Source: Parabacteroides sp. AM08-6 (GTDB lineage: Bacteria > Bacteroidota > Bacteroidia > Bacteroidales > Tannerellaceae). From it: a stretch of 64,000 nt of DNA. The notes beneath the pieces were generated by a model that worked only from the letters and a program-made list of their open reading frames with translations, was not told where the DNA came from and did no database searches. Positions 17,301 through 26,600 of the stretch are shown piece by piece. How positions within the stretch are numbered: the stretch's first letter is position 1; every line of letters begins with the position of its first letter. A program made the position numbers and the translations under genes. The stretch lies in the NCBI RefSeq assembly GCF_003473295.1, contig NZ_QRMP01000018.1, forward strand, positions 9,490-73,489, given 5' to 3'.

Positions 17301-18530
17301 ATGGATACACTATCTTCAAATCAAGGATGCGCAACGAAAATCCAACTTTCTCTGATGATGTTTATGCAGTATATGTTAAGTGCCGTTTGGTGGGTACCGT
17401 TGGCGGCTTATTTATCACATACATTAAAGTTGGAAGTTTATCAGGTTTCACTGGTATTAAGTGCAATGGCAATAGGCGCAATGGCCTCTTCTTTTATAGG
17501 TGCGATTGCCGACCGTTATTTCGCAGCTGAGAAAATCCTGGCTGTATTAAATGTATTAACAGGCGTGTTCCTTCTGTTGGCTGCACAGCAGACGGCTTTT
17601 CCTCCGTTAATGTTTTTTGTGGTGATGGCAATGCTTTGTCACATGCCCACTCAGAGTCTGACCAGTACGATTGCAATGAGCCATGCTCCTTCCGAAGAAT
17701 TCCCACGTATTCGTATGTTTGGCTCAGTAGGTTGGGTCGCTTCGGGAATTTTCAGCATTGTGGCTCTTCATGTTTTGAAACTTCAGGCTTTTGACACTAC
17801 TAATTTGCCGATGTATTGTGGTGCCTGTGTTTGTTTGGTGGCGGCATTACTTAATTTGAGACTTCCTCATACCCCTCCGGCAGTTGATAAAAGTGCAAAA
17901 ATATCATTTATGGATATTACCGGTTTCAGTGCATTTTCGCTGATGAAAGACAAAAATTACCGGGTTTTTATGATTTTGACTTTTCTTTCTATCATTCCTT
18001 TTAATTTGTATCATGTTTATGGTTCGATGATTTTGGCGGACGAGCATGTTCAAAATATAACCGTTACCCTGAATTTAGGACAATTGGCGGAAATGTTCTT
18101 TTTGGTTATAACAACCTCCATTCTTGTAAAATCCGGTATTAAGAAGACTTTGATTTTCGGTATGATTGCCTTGTTGGTACGTTATGTAGCCTTCTATTTC
18201 GGGGCGGAAACCGGACAGCAATGGTTTTATTATATCGGAATTATTGTACACGGGCTTATTTTCGGCCTCTTTTATGTGGGAGGACAAGTATATACGGATA
18301 ATGTAGCTCCCAAAGAGATGAAGGCACAAGCACAAGGTTTGTTGTTTTTCTTGGTTTGGGGTATCGGCTTCCTTATCGGGACTTTGTGGAACGGTTGGCT
18401 GATAGGTCTTTTCCGTGATGGCGGAAAATGCGACTGGCCGGTCTTGTTTGTTATTTCATCTATATTCTCGTTTGTATTATTAATCCTATTTATATTCATG
18501 TTTAAACCTGTCTCGCTAAATAAGAAATGA
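17301..18530 (+). CDS. MFS transporter, nucleoside:H+ symporter-like
   Basis: 409 residues with about 12 membrane helices. The sequence resembles the NHS/NupG-type nucleoside permeases: an early FMQYMLSAVWWVPLAAYL segment, SFIGAIADRYF loop between helices 2 and 3, FPRIRMFGSVGWVASG and a C-terminal half with VGGQVYTDNVAPKEMKAQAQGL. It would import a nucleoside or a similar small sugar-containing solute with protons across the inner membrane. It is divergent from the HTCS gene and followed by a strong terminator, so it is monocistronic. The substrate is inferred from family resemblance only. Confidence 0.82.
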   Translation: MDTLSSNQGCATKIQLSLMMFMQYMLSAVWWVPLAAYLSHTLKLEVYQVSLVLSAMAIGAMASSFIGAIADRYFAAEKILAVLNVLTGVFLLLAAQQTAFPPLMFFVVMAMLCHMPTQSLTSTIAMSHAPSEEFPRIRMFGSVGWVASGIFSIVALHVLKLQAFDTTNLPMYCGACVCLVAALLNLRLPHTPPAVDKSAKISFMDITGFSAFSLMKDKNYRVFMILTFLSIIPFNLYHVYGSMILADEHVQNITVTLNLGQLAEMFFLVITTSILVKSGIKKTLIFGMIALLVRYVAFYFGAETGQQWFYYIGIIVHGLIFGLFYVGGQVYTDNVAPKEMKAQAQGLLFFLVWGIGFLIGTLWNGWLIGLFRDGGKCDWPVLFVISSIFSFVLLILFIFMFKPVSLNKK

Positions 18531-18607
18531 GATTTGATATAGTTTTTAGATTAGATTTCAATATTTTTAATTCTCAATGTTGATTATATTAACCAAATAC
18601 CCGACCG

Positions 18608-18646
18608 AAAGGACTGTACTTCCAAAATAGGTACAGTCCTTTTTTT
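18608..18646 (+). terminator. Terminator of the MFS gene
   Basis: AAAGGACTGTAC (18608-18619) pairs perfectly with GTACAGTCCTTT (18631-18642), 11-nt loop, followed by a run of T. Confidence 0.88.
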
Positions 18647-18680
18647 GTCCGATTTATATGTTTCTTAACATGTACTTTTC

Positions 18681-18714
18681 TTTGACAATCTGTAAGTAGG
18701 TTTGTGTATCTTTG
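18681..18714 (+). promoter_or_regulatory. Promoter of the rocD-arginase operon
   Basis: TTTG at 18681-18684, a 22-bp spacer and TATCTTTG at 18707-18714. Transcription should begin near 18721, directly before the palindrome at 18724-18742. Confidence 0.65.
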
Positions 18715-18723
18715 AGGTGAACA

Positions 18724-18742
18724 TTGTAAGAAATGCTTACAA
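18724..18742. promoter_or_regulatory. Palindrome at the predicted transcription start of rocD
   Basis: TTGTAAG, 5-nt spacer AAATG, CTTACAA: perfect 7-bp arms. It lies within the first bases of the predicted transcript, where a bound repressor would block initiation. It does not resemble the ArgR box; the binding protein is unknown. Confidence 0.45.
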
Positions 18743-18770
18743 TATGCTAAACTTTTAAATCGTGAACAGT

Positions 18771-19979
18771 ATGAAACCGGAAGATTACATTACCCGTGAG
18801 GAAAAATATGGTGCACACAACTATCATCCTCTGCCTGTCGTTTTGAAAAAGGGCGAAGGCGTATTTGTTTGGGACGTGGAAGGAAAACGCTATTTTGACT
18901 TCCTGTCCGGTTATTCTGCTCTCAGTCAGGGGCATTGTCATCCGAAAATTATCGAGGCATTGAAGAAACAGGCTGAAGAATTAACGCTGGTATCGCGCGC
19001 TTTCCATGCTGATGTGCTGGGCGAATATATGGAATTTGCCTGTAAGTTTTTCGGATACGACAAACTTTTGCCGATGAATACGGGAGCCGAAGCTGTAGAG
19101 ACTGCCTTGAAGCTGGCGCGCCGGTGGGGATATCGTGTCAAAGGCATTGCTTCGGAGCGCGCGAAAATTATTGTTTGCAGTGAAAATTTCCATGGTCGTA
19201 CGATTACTATAATCTCAATGAGTACCGATCCCGGTTCGTATGCTGATTTTGGTCCTTATACTCCGGGTTTCATAAAAGTTCAGTACAACAATGTGCAGGA
19301 ACTTGAAGAGGCTTTGAAAGAACCGGATGTTGTAGGTTTTTTAGTGGAACCGATACAGGGAGAAGCCGGTGTGGTAGTACCGGACGAGGGCTATTTACGT
19401 GTTTGTTATGAACTTTGCCGTCAGCATAATGTCCTGTTCATGGCAGATGAGATACAAACAGGGATTGGGCGTACCGGAAAGCTGCTGGCTTGCGATTATG
19501 AGGCGATTCATCCGGATATTCTGATTTTGGGCAAGGCTCTTTCCGGGGGAGTGACTCCTGTTTCGGCAGTTCTGGCAGATGATGAGATTATGTTGACTAT
19601 TGCTCCCGGAGAGCATGGTTCGACGTACGGTGGAAATCCTTTGGCTGCCCGTGTGGGAATTGCTGCTCTCGAAGTGGTTCGTGATGAGAGATTATCGGAA
19701 AAAGCCTATGAGATGGGAGTCCTTTTCCGGGACGAAATGAATAAGATTGATAACCCAATGATAAAGAAGGTGCGTGGAAAAGGGCTTTTGAATGCTGTCG
19801 TTACTGAGCCTCATGGAGATAAAGTAGCTTGGGATATCTGCCTGGCTTTAAAAGAAAATGGTTTGATAGCCAAGCCGACTCACGACCATATCATCCGTTT
19901 TACTCCTCCATTGGTTATCACCCGTGAACAAATGTTGGAGGCTATCGATATTATACGGGAAACATTTGCACAATTTTAA
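18771..19979 (+). CDS. rocD: Ornithine--oxo-acid aminotransferase
   Basis: 402 residues, a class III PLP aminotransferase. Motifs include [20 protein letters not shown], the PLP-stacking region [24 protein letters not shown], the Asp contact [12 protein letters not shown] and the Schiff-base lysine in [17 protein letters not shown]. It transfers the delta-amino group of ornithine to 2-oxoglutarate, giving glutamate semialdehyde. The arginase gene follows 11 bases later, so the pair converts arginine to ornithine and then toward glutamate or proline. ATG 18771 (MKPEDYI) is preferred; a GTG at 18762 is an alternative. Confidence 0.93.
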   Translation: MKPEDYITREEKYGAHNYHPLPVVLKKGEGVFVWDVEGKRYFDFLSGYSALSQGHCHPKIIEALKKQAEELTLVSRAFHADVLGEYMEFACKFFGYDKLLPMNTGAEAVETALKLARRWGYRVKGIASERAKIIVCSENFHGRTITIISMSTDPGSYADFGPYTPGFIKVQYNNVQELEEALKEPDVVGFLVEPIQGEAGVVVPDEGYLRVCYELCRQHNVLFMADEIQTGIGRTGKLLACDYEAIHPDILILGKALSGGVTPVSAVLADDEIMLTIAPGEHGSTYGGNPLAARVGIAALEVVRDERLSEKAYEMGVLFRDEMNKIDNPMIKKVRGKGLLNAVVTEPHGDKVAWDICLALKENGLIAKPTHDHIIRFTPPLVITREQMLEAIDIIRETFAQF

Positions 19980-19990
19980 GAAGTGTCGTT

Positions 19991-20887
19991 ATGAAAATAA
20001 ACGTTATAGGAGTCCCTTTAAATCTGGGATGTGATCGAGAGGGCGTAGAACGTGCCCCGAATCATCTTCGTGAACGTGGATTGATGCAATTGATACGGAA
20101 AAACGGTCATAAAGCGTTCGATTTGGGAAATTTGTATGTTCCTTCTGTTAGCGAAGCGGATAAATTTGCTCGTAGCCGTAGCATGAAGTATCTGGACGCT
20201 ATTGTCGAGGTGAATAATAATCTGGCGGAATTGGTTTATGATACGCTTCGAGGAGGGGCTTTCCCGCTTGTTGTCGGAGGCGACCATTCGCTGGGTTTGG
20301 GGAGTGCTTCGGGTGTCGGCAAATGTTTTGATGATTTTGGTATTATCTGGCTGGATGCCCATGGAGACATCAATACAAGTGAGACCTCACCGAGTGGGAA
20401 TATCCACGGTATGCCCCTGAGTGCCTTAATGGGAATGGGGAGTGAGGAGCTGGTGAATGTATATGCTCCGGGTAATAAAGTAACCCCTCAGAATGTCTTC
20501 CTTGTCGGGACTCGTAGCTTGGATGAGGGGGAAAGGGAATTGATTGAACGGGAACAATTGAGTGTTTATACCATGGATACCATCCATCTGAAAGGAATTG
20601 CGTTTGTTGCCGAAGATATCAAACGAAAGCTGAAAGAGCGTAAAATACGTAATATCCATTTCAGTATTGATGTAGATAGCATTGATCCTCGTTTTGCCCC
20701 GGGTACGGGAACGCGTGTCTGTGAAGGGCTTATGCCTGATGAATTTAAAGATTTTGTGGAACATATTCTTTCTACGAATTTAATCAAATCGATGGATATT
20801 GTGGAATTAAATCCGGAATTGGATATAAACGAACAGACTTCTGCCCTCTGTTTGGATATTATCGATTATATAACGGCACGACTATAA
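19991..20887 (+). CDS. rocF: Arginase
   Basis: 298 residues of the ureohydrolase family. The binuclear manganese ligands are visible: GGDHSLG (H99), DAHGD (D122, H124, D126) and SIDVDSIDP near residue 225; SGNIHGMPL at 136-144 is the arginase-type substrate loop. It hydrolyses arginine to ornithine and urea. The coupling with rocD supports arginase over agmatinase or formiminoglutamase. No urease gene is seen in the window. Confidence 0.9.
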   Translation: MKINVIGVPLNLGCDREGVERAPNHLRERGLMQLIRKNGHKAFDLGNLYVPSVSEADKFARSRSMKYLDAIVEVNNNLAELVYDTLRGGAFPLVVGGDHSLGLGSASGVGKCFDDFGIIWLDAHGDINTSETSPSGNIHGMPLSALMGMGSEELVNVYAPGNKVTPQNVFLVGTRSLDEGERELIEREQLSVYTMDTIHLKGIAFVAEDIKRKLKERKIRNIHFSIDVDSIDPRFAPGTGTRVCEGLMPDEFKDFVEHILSTNLIKSMDIVELNPELDINEQTSALCLDIIDYITARL

Positions 20888-20934
20888 CTGCTTATGTTTG
20901 ATTTACCAAAATGTTCCACTATATCCCTTGCGGT

Positions 20935-21010
20935 GGAACAAAAGTTTCTGCATAGTGGAACAAAAGTTTCCATAGCAGGAAACAAAAGTTTCCTCGTAAT
21001 GGAACAAAAT
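20935..21010. repeat. Four-unit array of 22-bp-period palindromes
   Basis: The motif GGAACAAAAGTTTC begins at 20935 and 20957, a fully palindromic form GGAAACAAAAGTTTCC lies at 20978-20993, and a partial GGAACAAAAT at 21001-21010. Motif centres are 22 bp apart throughout. Just upstream, GTTCCAC (20913-20919) and GTGGAAC (20933-20939) form a further inverted pair. The array lies between the converging ends of the arginase and tamL genes. The 380-base gap 20888-21267 holds this array and a hairpin, and no gene. Confidence 0.8.
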
Positions 21011-21148
21011 GCTACATGCCGGAAGGATTCACTGATATTCCCGATTGTAATCCTCTTGATAGCTATTCGAACACTGTCTGCCCTTTCTATTCTGAAATGA
21101 CTATTCGGTAGCGTTCCACAAACTTTTTTATGTAAGAAACCCGTAAAG

Positions 21149-21193
21149 GTGACAGCAATCCGCCCTTTTTATCAAGATGCGATTTGCTGCCAC
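21149..21193 (-). terminator. Possible terminator of the tamB-tamL operon
   Basis: Arms 21149-21163 and 21179-21193 pair over 15 bp with one mismatch and two G-U pairs, loop 15 nt. On the minus strand it lies about 75 bases beyond the tamL stop and is followed by CTTTACGGGTTTCTT, a weak T tract. Confidence 0.4.
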
Positions 21194-21267
21194 TGTGGGC
21201 GTAAGTTGTTGCTTGTTAGTGCTTAATGGTTGAAAAAGTGACAGTGGTGGCAGTAAGCAAGAAAAAC

Positions 21268-23649
21268 TTAGAAAGGATATCCGATAGCCAGGTGTACGCC
21301 CATACCATCCCTGAAATTCGGAATATTATAATATCCTTTTTTCCCTGTATCATAGGGGACATGCAAACCTATTCCCCAATCCAGCCGGAGTACGATAAAA
21401 GTAAGGTCGTAGCGCAACCCGATTCCTGTTCCCAGAGCCAAATCTTTCAAAAAACGTCCCCATTTCAGCTGGCCGCCCGGACGTGCTCCGTCGTGGCGAA
21501 GCAGCCAGACATTCCCCGCATCCAGAAAGGTCGCACCGTGGAGGTCGCCCAAAATCGGGAAACGATATTCGAGATTGGCTTCGAACTTGATGTCACCTGT
21601 CTGGTCCAGGTATCCGTATTTTGTGTCGGTCGGATGGAAGCTGCCGGGACCGATGGAACGAATGGTGAATGCGCGGATACTGTTGGCTCCTCCGATATAA
21701 AATTGTTCGTTATAAGGAGTTGTATTTGAATTACCGTAGCTGTAGGCAATTCCTCCCATCAGGCGGCCAACCAAATGCTGACGACCTCCTAAGGCATAAT
21801 TATAGCGGATTTCGCTTGTTACTTTTACAAATTGGGCAAATTTATTTTTAAATAATGTCTTGTCCTTATCGTTGAAATTCTTTCCGGCTATAGCATAGGC
21901 TGCGTCCAGAATATTACCGGCCTGAGTGACGGATGATTGCCACCAAAGATGGTTTTTGCGTGAAGTAATCGGGGAATCATCATACGTATAAGTATAGCCC
22001 ATTGTTGGGATAAATTGATTGTCAAGGCTTCGTCCCAATGCTTTGTTTACACCGACTATAGAGTCGAATTCGTGTGTTGTATGCTGTAACAGTGAATAGG
22101 TTAGCTTGAATGGAGTCACAGAATGATGGCTGGTGGCTGTCGGTTGGAAATCATAAGAGGCACTTCCTCCGAATGCCAACATTTTGAAGAATTTAGCCCG
22201 GTTCAGTTGGTCTGCGTAAATACGGAAAGATGTACTGGATGGGTATTTCATATCTCCTTTTATCAGGCTCGGGAAAATAACTTCCGGGAAAGTTAATGTT
22301 CCGCTGACACCGAATTCCCAACTGTTGATTGCCGAATTGTTGCCTGATACTCGTTTACCGGTTTGCCATTCATAGGAACCACGCATACTGACACCAAATG
22401 TTTCACCTCCTCCGAAAATATTCCGTTTTGTCACACTAAAGATGGCTCCCGGCCCTGTTTGGTCGTTACTTTTGGTCGTTACGTTCAGTTCCAGCTCACC
22501 GTCGAGAGGCAGGTCGTATACCGTATTGATTTGCAAGTCGAGTGTATCGCAGCGGCGGGACGTGTCTTGTGGGGTGTATTGCATTTCCGAATAACGGAAA
22601 ATGCCGAGTCGTGAAAATCCGGTTTGTGTTTTTTCTTGTTGCGATTGGGAATAGAGGTCGCCCGTTCTGAATTTCAAACGATTATAAAGAACGGAAGGGC
22701 GTACGCGCAGCTTCCCTTCATAAAAAATAGTCAGGTCCTTATAACGTAATGAATCTGTGGGTGGTTCGCTATTGAAACCGTTTAGCCGGATTGAAATATC
22801 TCCTATTTTCCACGGGCGCAAGGCAGTACGGGGAAGGCCCGGTTTGGTAGAAACACGTAAAGCTACGTATCCCGGATTCATGATTGTGTCAGCTTGGTAA
22901 CTGATAAATTCCGGACGGAAATAATAAAAACCATTATTGCGAAGCAATGACGAGATACGTTGACGCTCTGATTCGAGCCGGGTGACATTGAAATTGTCTC
23001 CGTCTTTCAGCAGGCTTTCACCAATGTTGGTTTGGATGAGTGTGTCAATGCGGTGACGAAGACGGATATAGGCTATACTGTCGTAAGTGAAGGCTTTGTT
23101 CATCTCGACGTTATAACTGATTTTAGCTTTTTTCGGATTTTTTTGGTCTGGTTCTATTTGATAAGAGGTGGAACCATGAAAGTAGCCATATTCACGTAGT
23201 AGATTGTAGGCAACCTTGGTACGCACATCTGGATTTACGGTATTGATATATACCGGTTTGGCGGCGAGCTTTTTAAATATCCACTGTCCGATTTTCCCTT
23301 TTTTGTTGACGAAGGCATTATATACCCATAAACCGAATGGGAAAGGAACACGTATGGATGAGCTTCCTAACAAGGCATTATTAGGAGGATAAGCAAGTGC
23401 AGCCTCTATTTCCGTCAATGCCTCTTCTCCTTCGGCGCTTTTGTCTTCGTTTGTTACTTCTATCTTTTTAATACCTGTGTAGAGTACTTCGTCGTTCGGC
23501 AGGTTTTTGGTAGTCGAGCAGGAAGAAAGGAAAAGGCAACATAAGGCAAGAAATGTTCCCATTCCCCCACAAATGAACTTTCGTACAATTGTTTGTCCAT
23601 TGTCTCCTCTGCAGTATATGTAATCGATATGTCTTTTATTTTTTTCCAT
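21268..23649 (-). CDS. tamL: TamL: lipoprotein-type TamA/BamA-family outer-membrane barrel
   Basis: 793 residues. A hydrophobic stretch ends in the lipobox LFLSSC (Cys44), followed by SerThrThr, so the mature protein should be lipid-modified. POTRA-like domains (about 60-400) precede a C-terminal Omp85 barrel (bacterial surface antigen family) with GGANSIRAF, the Gly-x-x-Ser-x-Arg-[GA]-[FY]-like lid-lock motif, and a final aromatic residue. TamA with TamB forms a translocation and assembly module for envelope proteins or lipids; the lipidated Bacteroidetes variant is known as TamL. ATG 23649 is chosen: it overlaps the end of tamB by 14 bases, whereas the frame runs open far into tamB. Confidence 0.88.
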   Translation of the reverse strand: MEKNKRHIDYIYCRGDNGQTIVRKFICGGMGTFLALCCLFLSSCSTTKNLPNDEVLYTGIKKIEVTNEDKSAEGEEALTEIEAALAYPPNNALLGSSSIRVPFPFGLWVYNAFVNKKGKIGQWIFKKLAAKPVYINTVNPDVRTKVAYNLLREYGYFHGSTSYQIEPDQKNPKKAKISYNVEMNKAFTYDSIAYIRLRHRIDTLIQTNIGESLLKDGDNFNVTRLESERQRISSLLRNNGFYYFRPEFISYQADTIMNPGYVALRVSTKPGLPRTALRPWKIGDISIRLNGFNSEPPTDSLRYKDLTIFYEGKLRVRPSVLYNRLKFRTGDLYSQSQQEKTQTGFSRLGIFRYSEMQYTPQDTSRRCDTLDLQINTVYDLPLDGELELNVTTKSNDQTGPGAIFSVTKRNIFGGGETFGVSMRGSYEWQTGKRVSGNNSAINSWEFGVSGTLTFPEVIFPSLIKGDMKYPSSTSFRIYADQLNRAKFFKMLAFGGSASYDFQPTATSHHSVTPFKLTYSLLQHTTHEFDSIVGVNKALGRSLDNQFIPTMGYTYTYDDSPITSRKNHLWWQSSVTQAGNILDAAYAIAGKNFNDKDKTLFKNKFAQFVKVTSEIRYNYALGGRQHLVGRLMGGIAYSYGNSNTTPYNEQFYIGGANSIRAFTIRSIGPGSFHPTDTKYGYLDQTGDIKFEANLEYRFPILGDLHGATFLDAGNVWLLRHDGARPGGQLKWGRFLKDLALGTGIGLRYDLTFIVLRLDWGIGLHVPYDTGKKGYYNIPNFRDGMGVHLAIGYPF

Positions 23650-26600
23650 CCTCTTCTTCCACCGGTTTAACTTTATTTTTCTTGAAAATAAACAGCTCTC
23701 GCAGGTGACGCATCTTCTTACGAAGAACAATACCCGCTCCTGTTTCCGTAATTTCGCCTTCCAGTAAACTTTCGTAATTCTTATCGTGGAAAAGCTTGAT
23801 GTAGCGTGTACCGCTATTATCGAGGCGGTATTCGATGGCAACATTGTCGATGAATGGCTGTGCTTGTCCCTGATTGACATTCTCGCCTGTCGAGATACGA
23901 CCTCCGAGAATGATGCTGATACGATCGTTATAAAAACGTTTGGCAAAACGGAAAGAGAAATCTGTCCGTTCGCCTCCGCCGGCATCACCATTCTGATCGT
24001 ATTGTTCCATGCCGAGCGTGATATCTACCGATTTTAAAGCACTCCCGGCAATATTATTGATTTCACTCTGTAAGAAGCTGTTAAGTGCCGCTCCCATGTC
24101 GAGATTTGGTTTTCCGCCGCCACCGGCATTTTTATCATTAATGTTGAGATACATGCCGGTAACCAACATGGTGACTGCTATTTGTGAGCGTTCGCTTTCA
24201 CCCATCTTGGATAATTCCTGTTGCATATTTTGGTCTTCAGGCGCCTGTATGACAAATTGCAATTGCAAGTTTTCCAGCGTTTGCTTGATGGTCACTCCTA
24301 CATTGAAGGTGACGAGGCGTGGAGGTTGTTCGTTTAGTGTAACAGAAGCTCGTACACGTTCGGTTGCCGTTAGATTCATCATCGGGTCCATCGGATTTCC
24401 ACTCCATTGTATATAACTGCCGTCTTGTATGTTGAATTCTTTCAGCGGGATAATCGGCATGGCGTATTTTACCGTTCCTCCCGTCAGGCTGTAACGTCCG
24501 TTCAAAATCATCTCTCCTTGTGTTGTGTATTGGAAAGATAAGTCACCTCCACCTTCAAGTTCGACACGGCTGGATTGGTCGGGAGTGATATCTGCATTCA
24601 GACGGACGGATTGGTCGATACGAATAGTCATCAACATATCCAAGCCTCCGATAGGAAGAGGTGCTTCAGGTCTTCTTCGCCTATTGACCAGTGTATCCGA
24701 GAAATCTGTGAATGTCACCAAATCAGCTAAACGATCCTGTGCAGTGAGCGGGGAATCCTGCATGACGTAAGTGACATTGGTTCCTCCTAACAATTGCAAG
24801 TCACCACGCATGATAAGGGCATTGAGAGGACCTTTTACCGTGGAGTTGAGATTAACAAGCAATTTCCCGTAAACCATGCTTTCCTTATTCCGTTTAACGT
24901 TCAGGAGTTGCATATTGTTGGCAGTCAGTTTCAGATTTGCCATCATCCGGGACGGGTTGTGGAAATCAATGTTTCCGTCTATTACAAACGGATTCGTCCC
25001 TGATGCGTAGATATTATATTTATTGAATTGAATCAAGTTGTCTTTTACATCAATCTTTTTCTCGTCAAAACGAAAACCGGAACCAACGGCTGTGACGAAT
25101 ACAGTGGAGCTATCCAGTTGCATATAACCGTTGACCAGCGGCTCTTTGCTGGTTCCGGTAATCGTCATTTCTCCTTGAAGTGCCCCGTTCAGCTTGGCCA
25201 TGTTGTCCGGAATGAAAGGATTGGCCATCATTAGCGGCAAATCCATGACGCTGATATTCCCTTCTACATGTTCGCTTTTTCCTGCTTGATAAAGAGCGGT
25301 GACGGCAGTTACTTCATTTTGGTCGCAAAAGAGGTGCATATCTACCTGGTGCTTGTTGTCATTAAGAGGTAGATAAACCGCGTTGAACATTAATTCGCCA
25401 ACCCGTCCGCCTTCATAAAAAAGGCTGTCTATGTGTGTGTCGGCAACTACCAGGAAACTGCTGTCGGAAGGAGCATATTGCAAGTCGGCACTCAGCATAC
25501 CACGCATAGCCGGTATGTTAGGGAAACCTTTGGAGATAACGTCCAGATTAATCTGGCTGAGTTCTGCATGTAATTCCTCCATATTCTCTCCTTCTGGAAG
25601 GGAATGAATCCAAAGAGAGGCATTCTCATCGCCGCTTAGTCGAATATTTGCCTGAATATCTTTCATTCCTTTATAGAGAACGAAATTATCACTGTTCAGT
25701 TTGAATGGCCGGAAAGCAAGTATTGGATTATCCGGGAAAAGATGCAGGCGGATACCGCTTGGGTCTTTGTCTGCACGCAGTCCAAGTAAAACCCCTGTCT
25801 CTCCTTTTCCGTTTGTGTAATGAATTTCGGTATCTGCATAAGTATTTCTTATTTTACCTTTAATACCGGCAGTGAAAGGAGGCTGTTTGCGGAAAGGGGT
25901 CTTGATGACTTTCCCTTCGTATAACAGGCCGAGTGAATCCTGGCTTATTGTAAAACAGATGGTGTCAATCTTGCTTGTATCGCGCATCAGCGAAAAAATG
26001 TCTGCATCGAAAAGAAATCCTTCTTCCGGGGATGTACTGGCCTCGATTTGGATATTATTGAATGAAATGTCGTATTGCTGTAAAATGTTGTAAATGGGAT
26101 TATCCTTACCGGCGGTTACTTGTAAGTTCATATCCGGAAGGAGAGGGCGGAAGGCGGGTATGTTTATGATGGAATCGCGTTCCAATTGTTTGTTCATATC
26201 TTCGCTGATTTTGCTGAACTTGTTTATCATAGTTTCCAAATCAGCATTGCCCGTAAGGATAATACCTAAGTCACCGGCATGGAAAGAGACACGGGTGGTA
26301 TCTGTGGTACTTTGTGCGTGCAGTGTCAGGGTTTTCGGGTGGAATGTTCCGGTAGAATTAGTCAGTTCCCAGTTTCCGAGCGTGACGTCTACCAGATTAT
26401 TTTTACCCATATCTGTTTCTGCTTCGGCAAAAAGCTGGAAGGATGTAGTGAGTGAATCATTCATCAAATGCATTCCGTAAAGGTCGAAATTATCCACGTC
26501 GGCAATCAACATCGCTTTAATTTCTTTTTTATAGAGGGTGGCATTGAGCGACATATCGATTTTTGCCAATGGATATTTGCTGAGTAAATCGAATTTAAGT

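Noticed and set aside
20935..21010. CRISPR-like short repeats
   Set aside because: Period is only 22 bp with 14-16 bp motifs, leaving no spacers of useful length, and there are no cas genes.
23650..23991. N-terminal extension of tamL inside tamB
   Set aside because: The frame is open but would place the lipoprotein signal over 150 residues into the protein.
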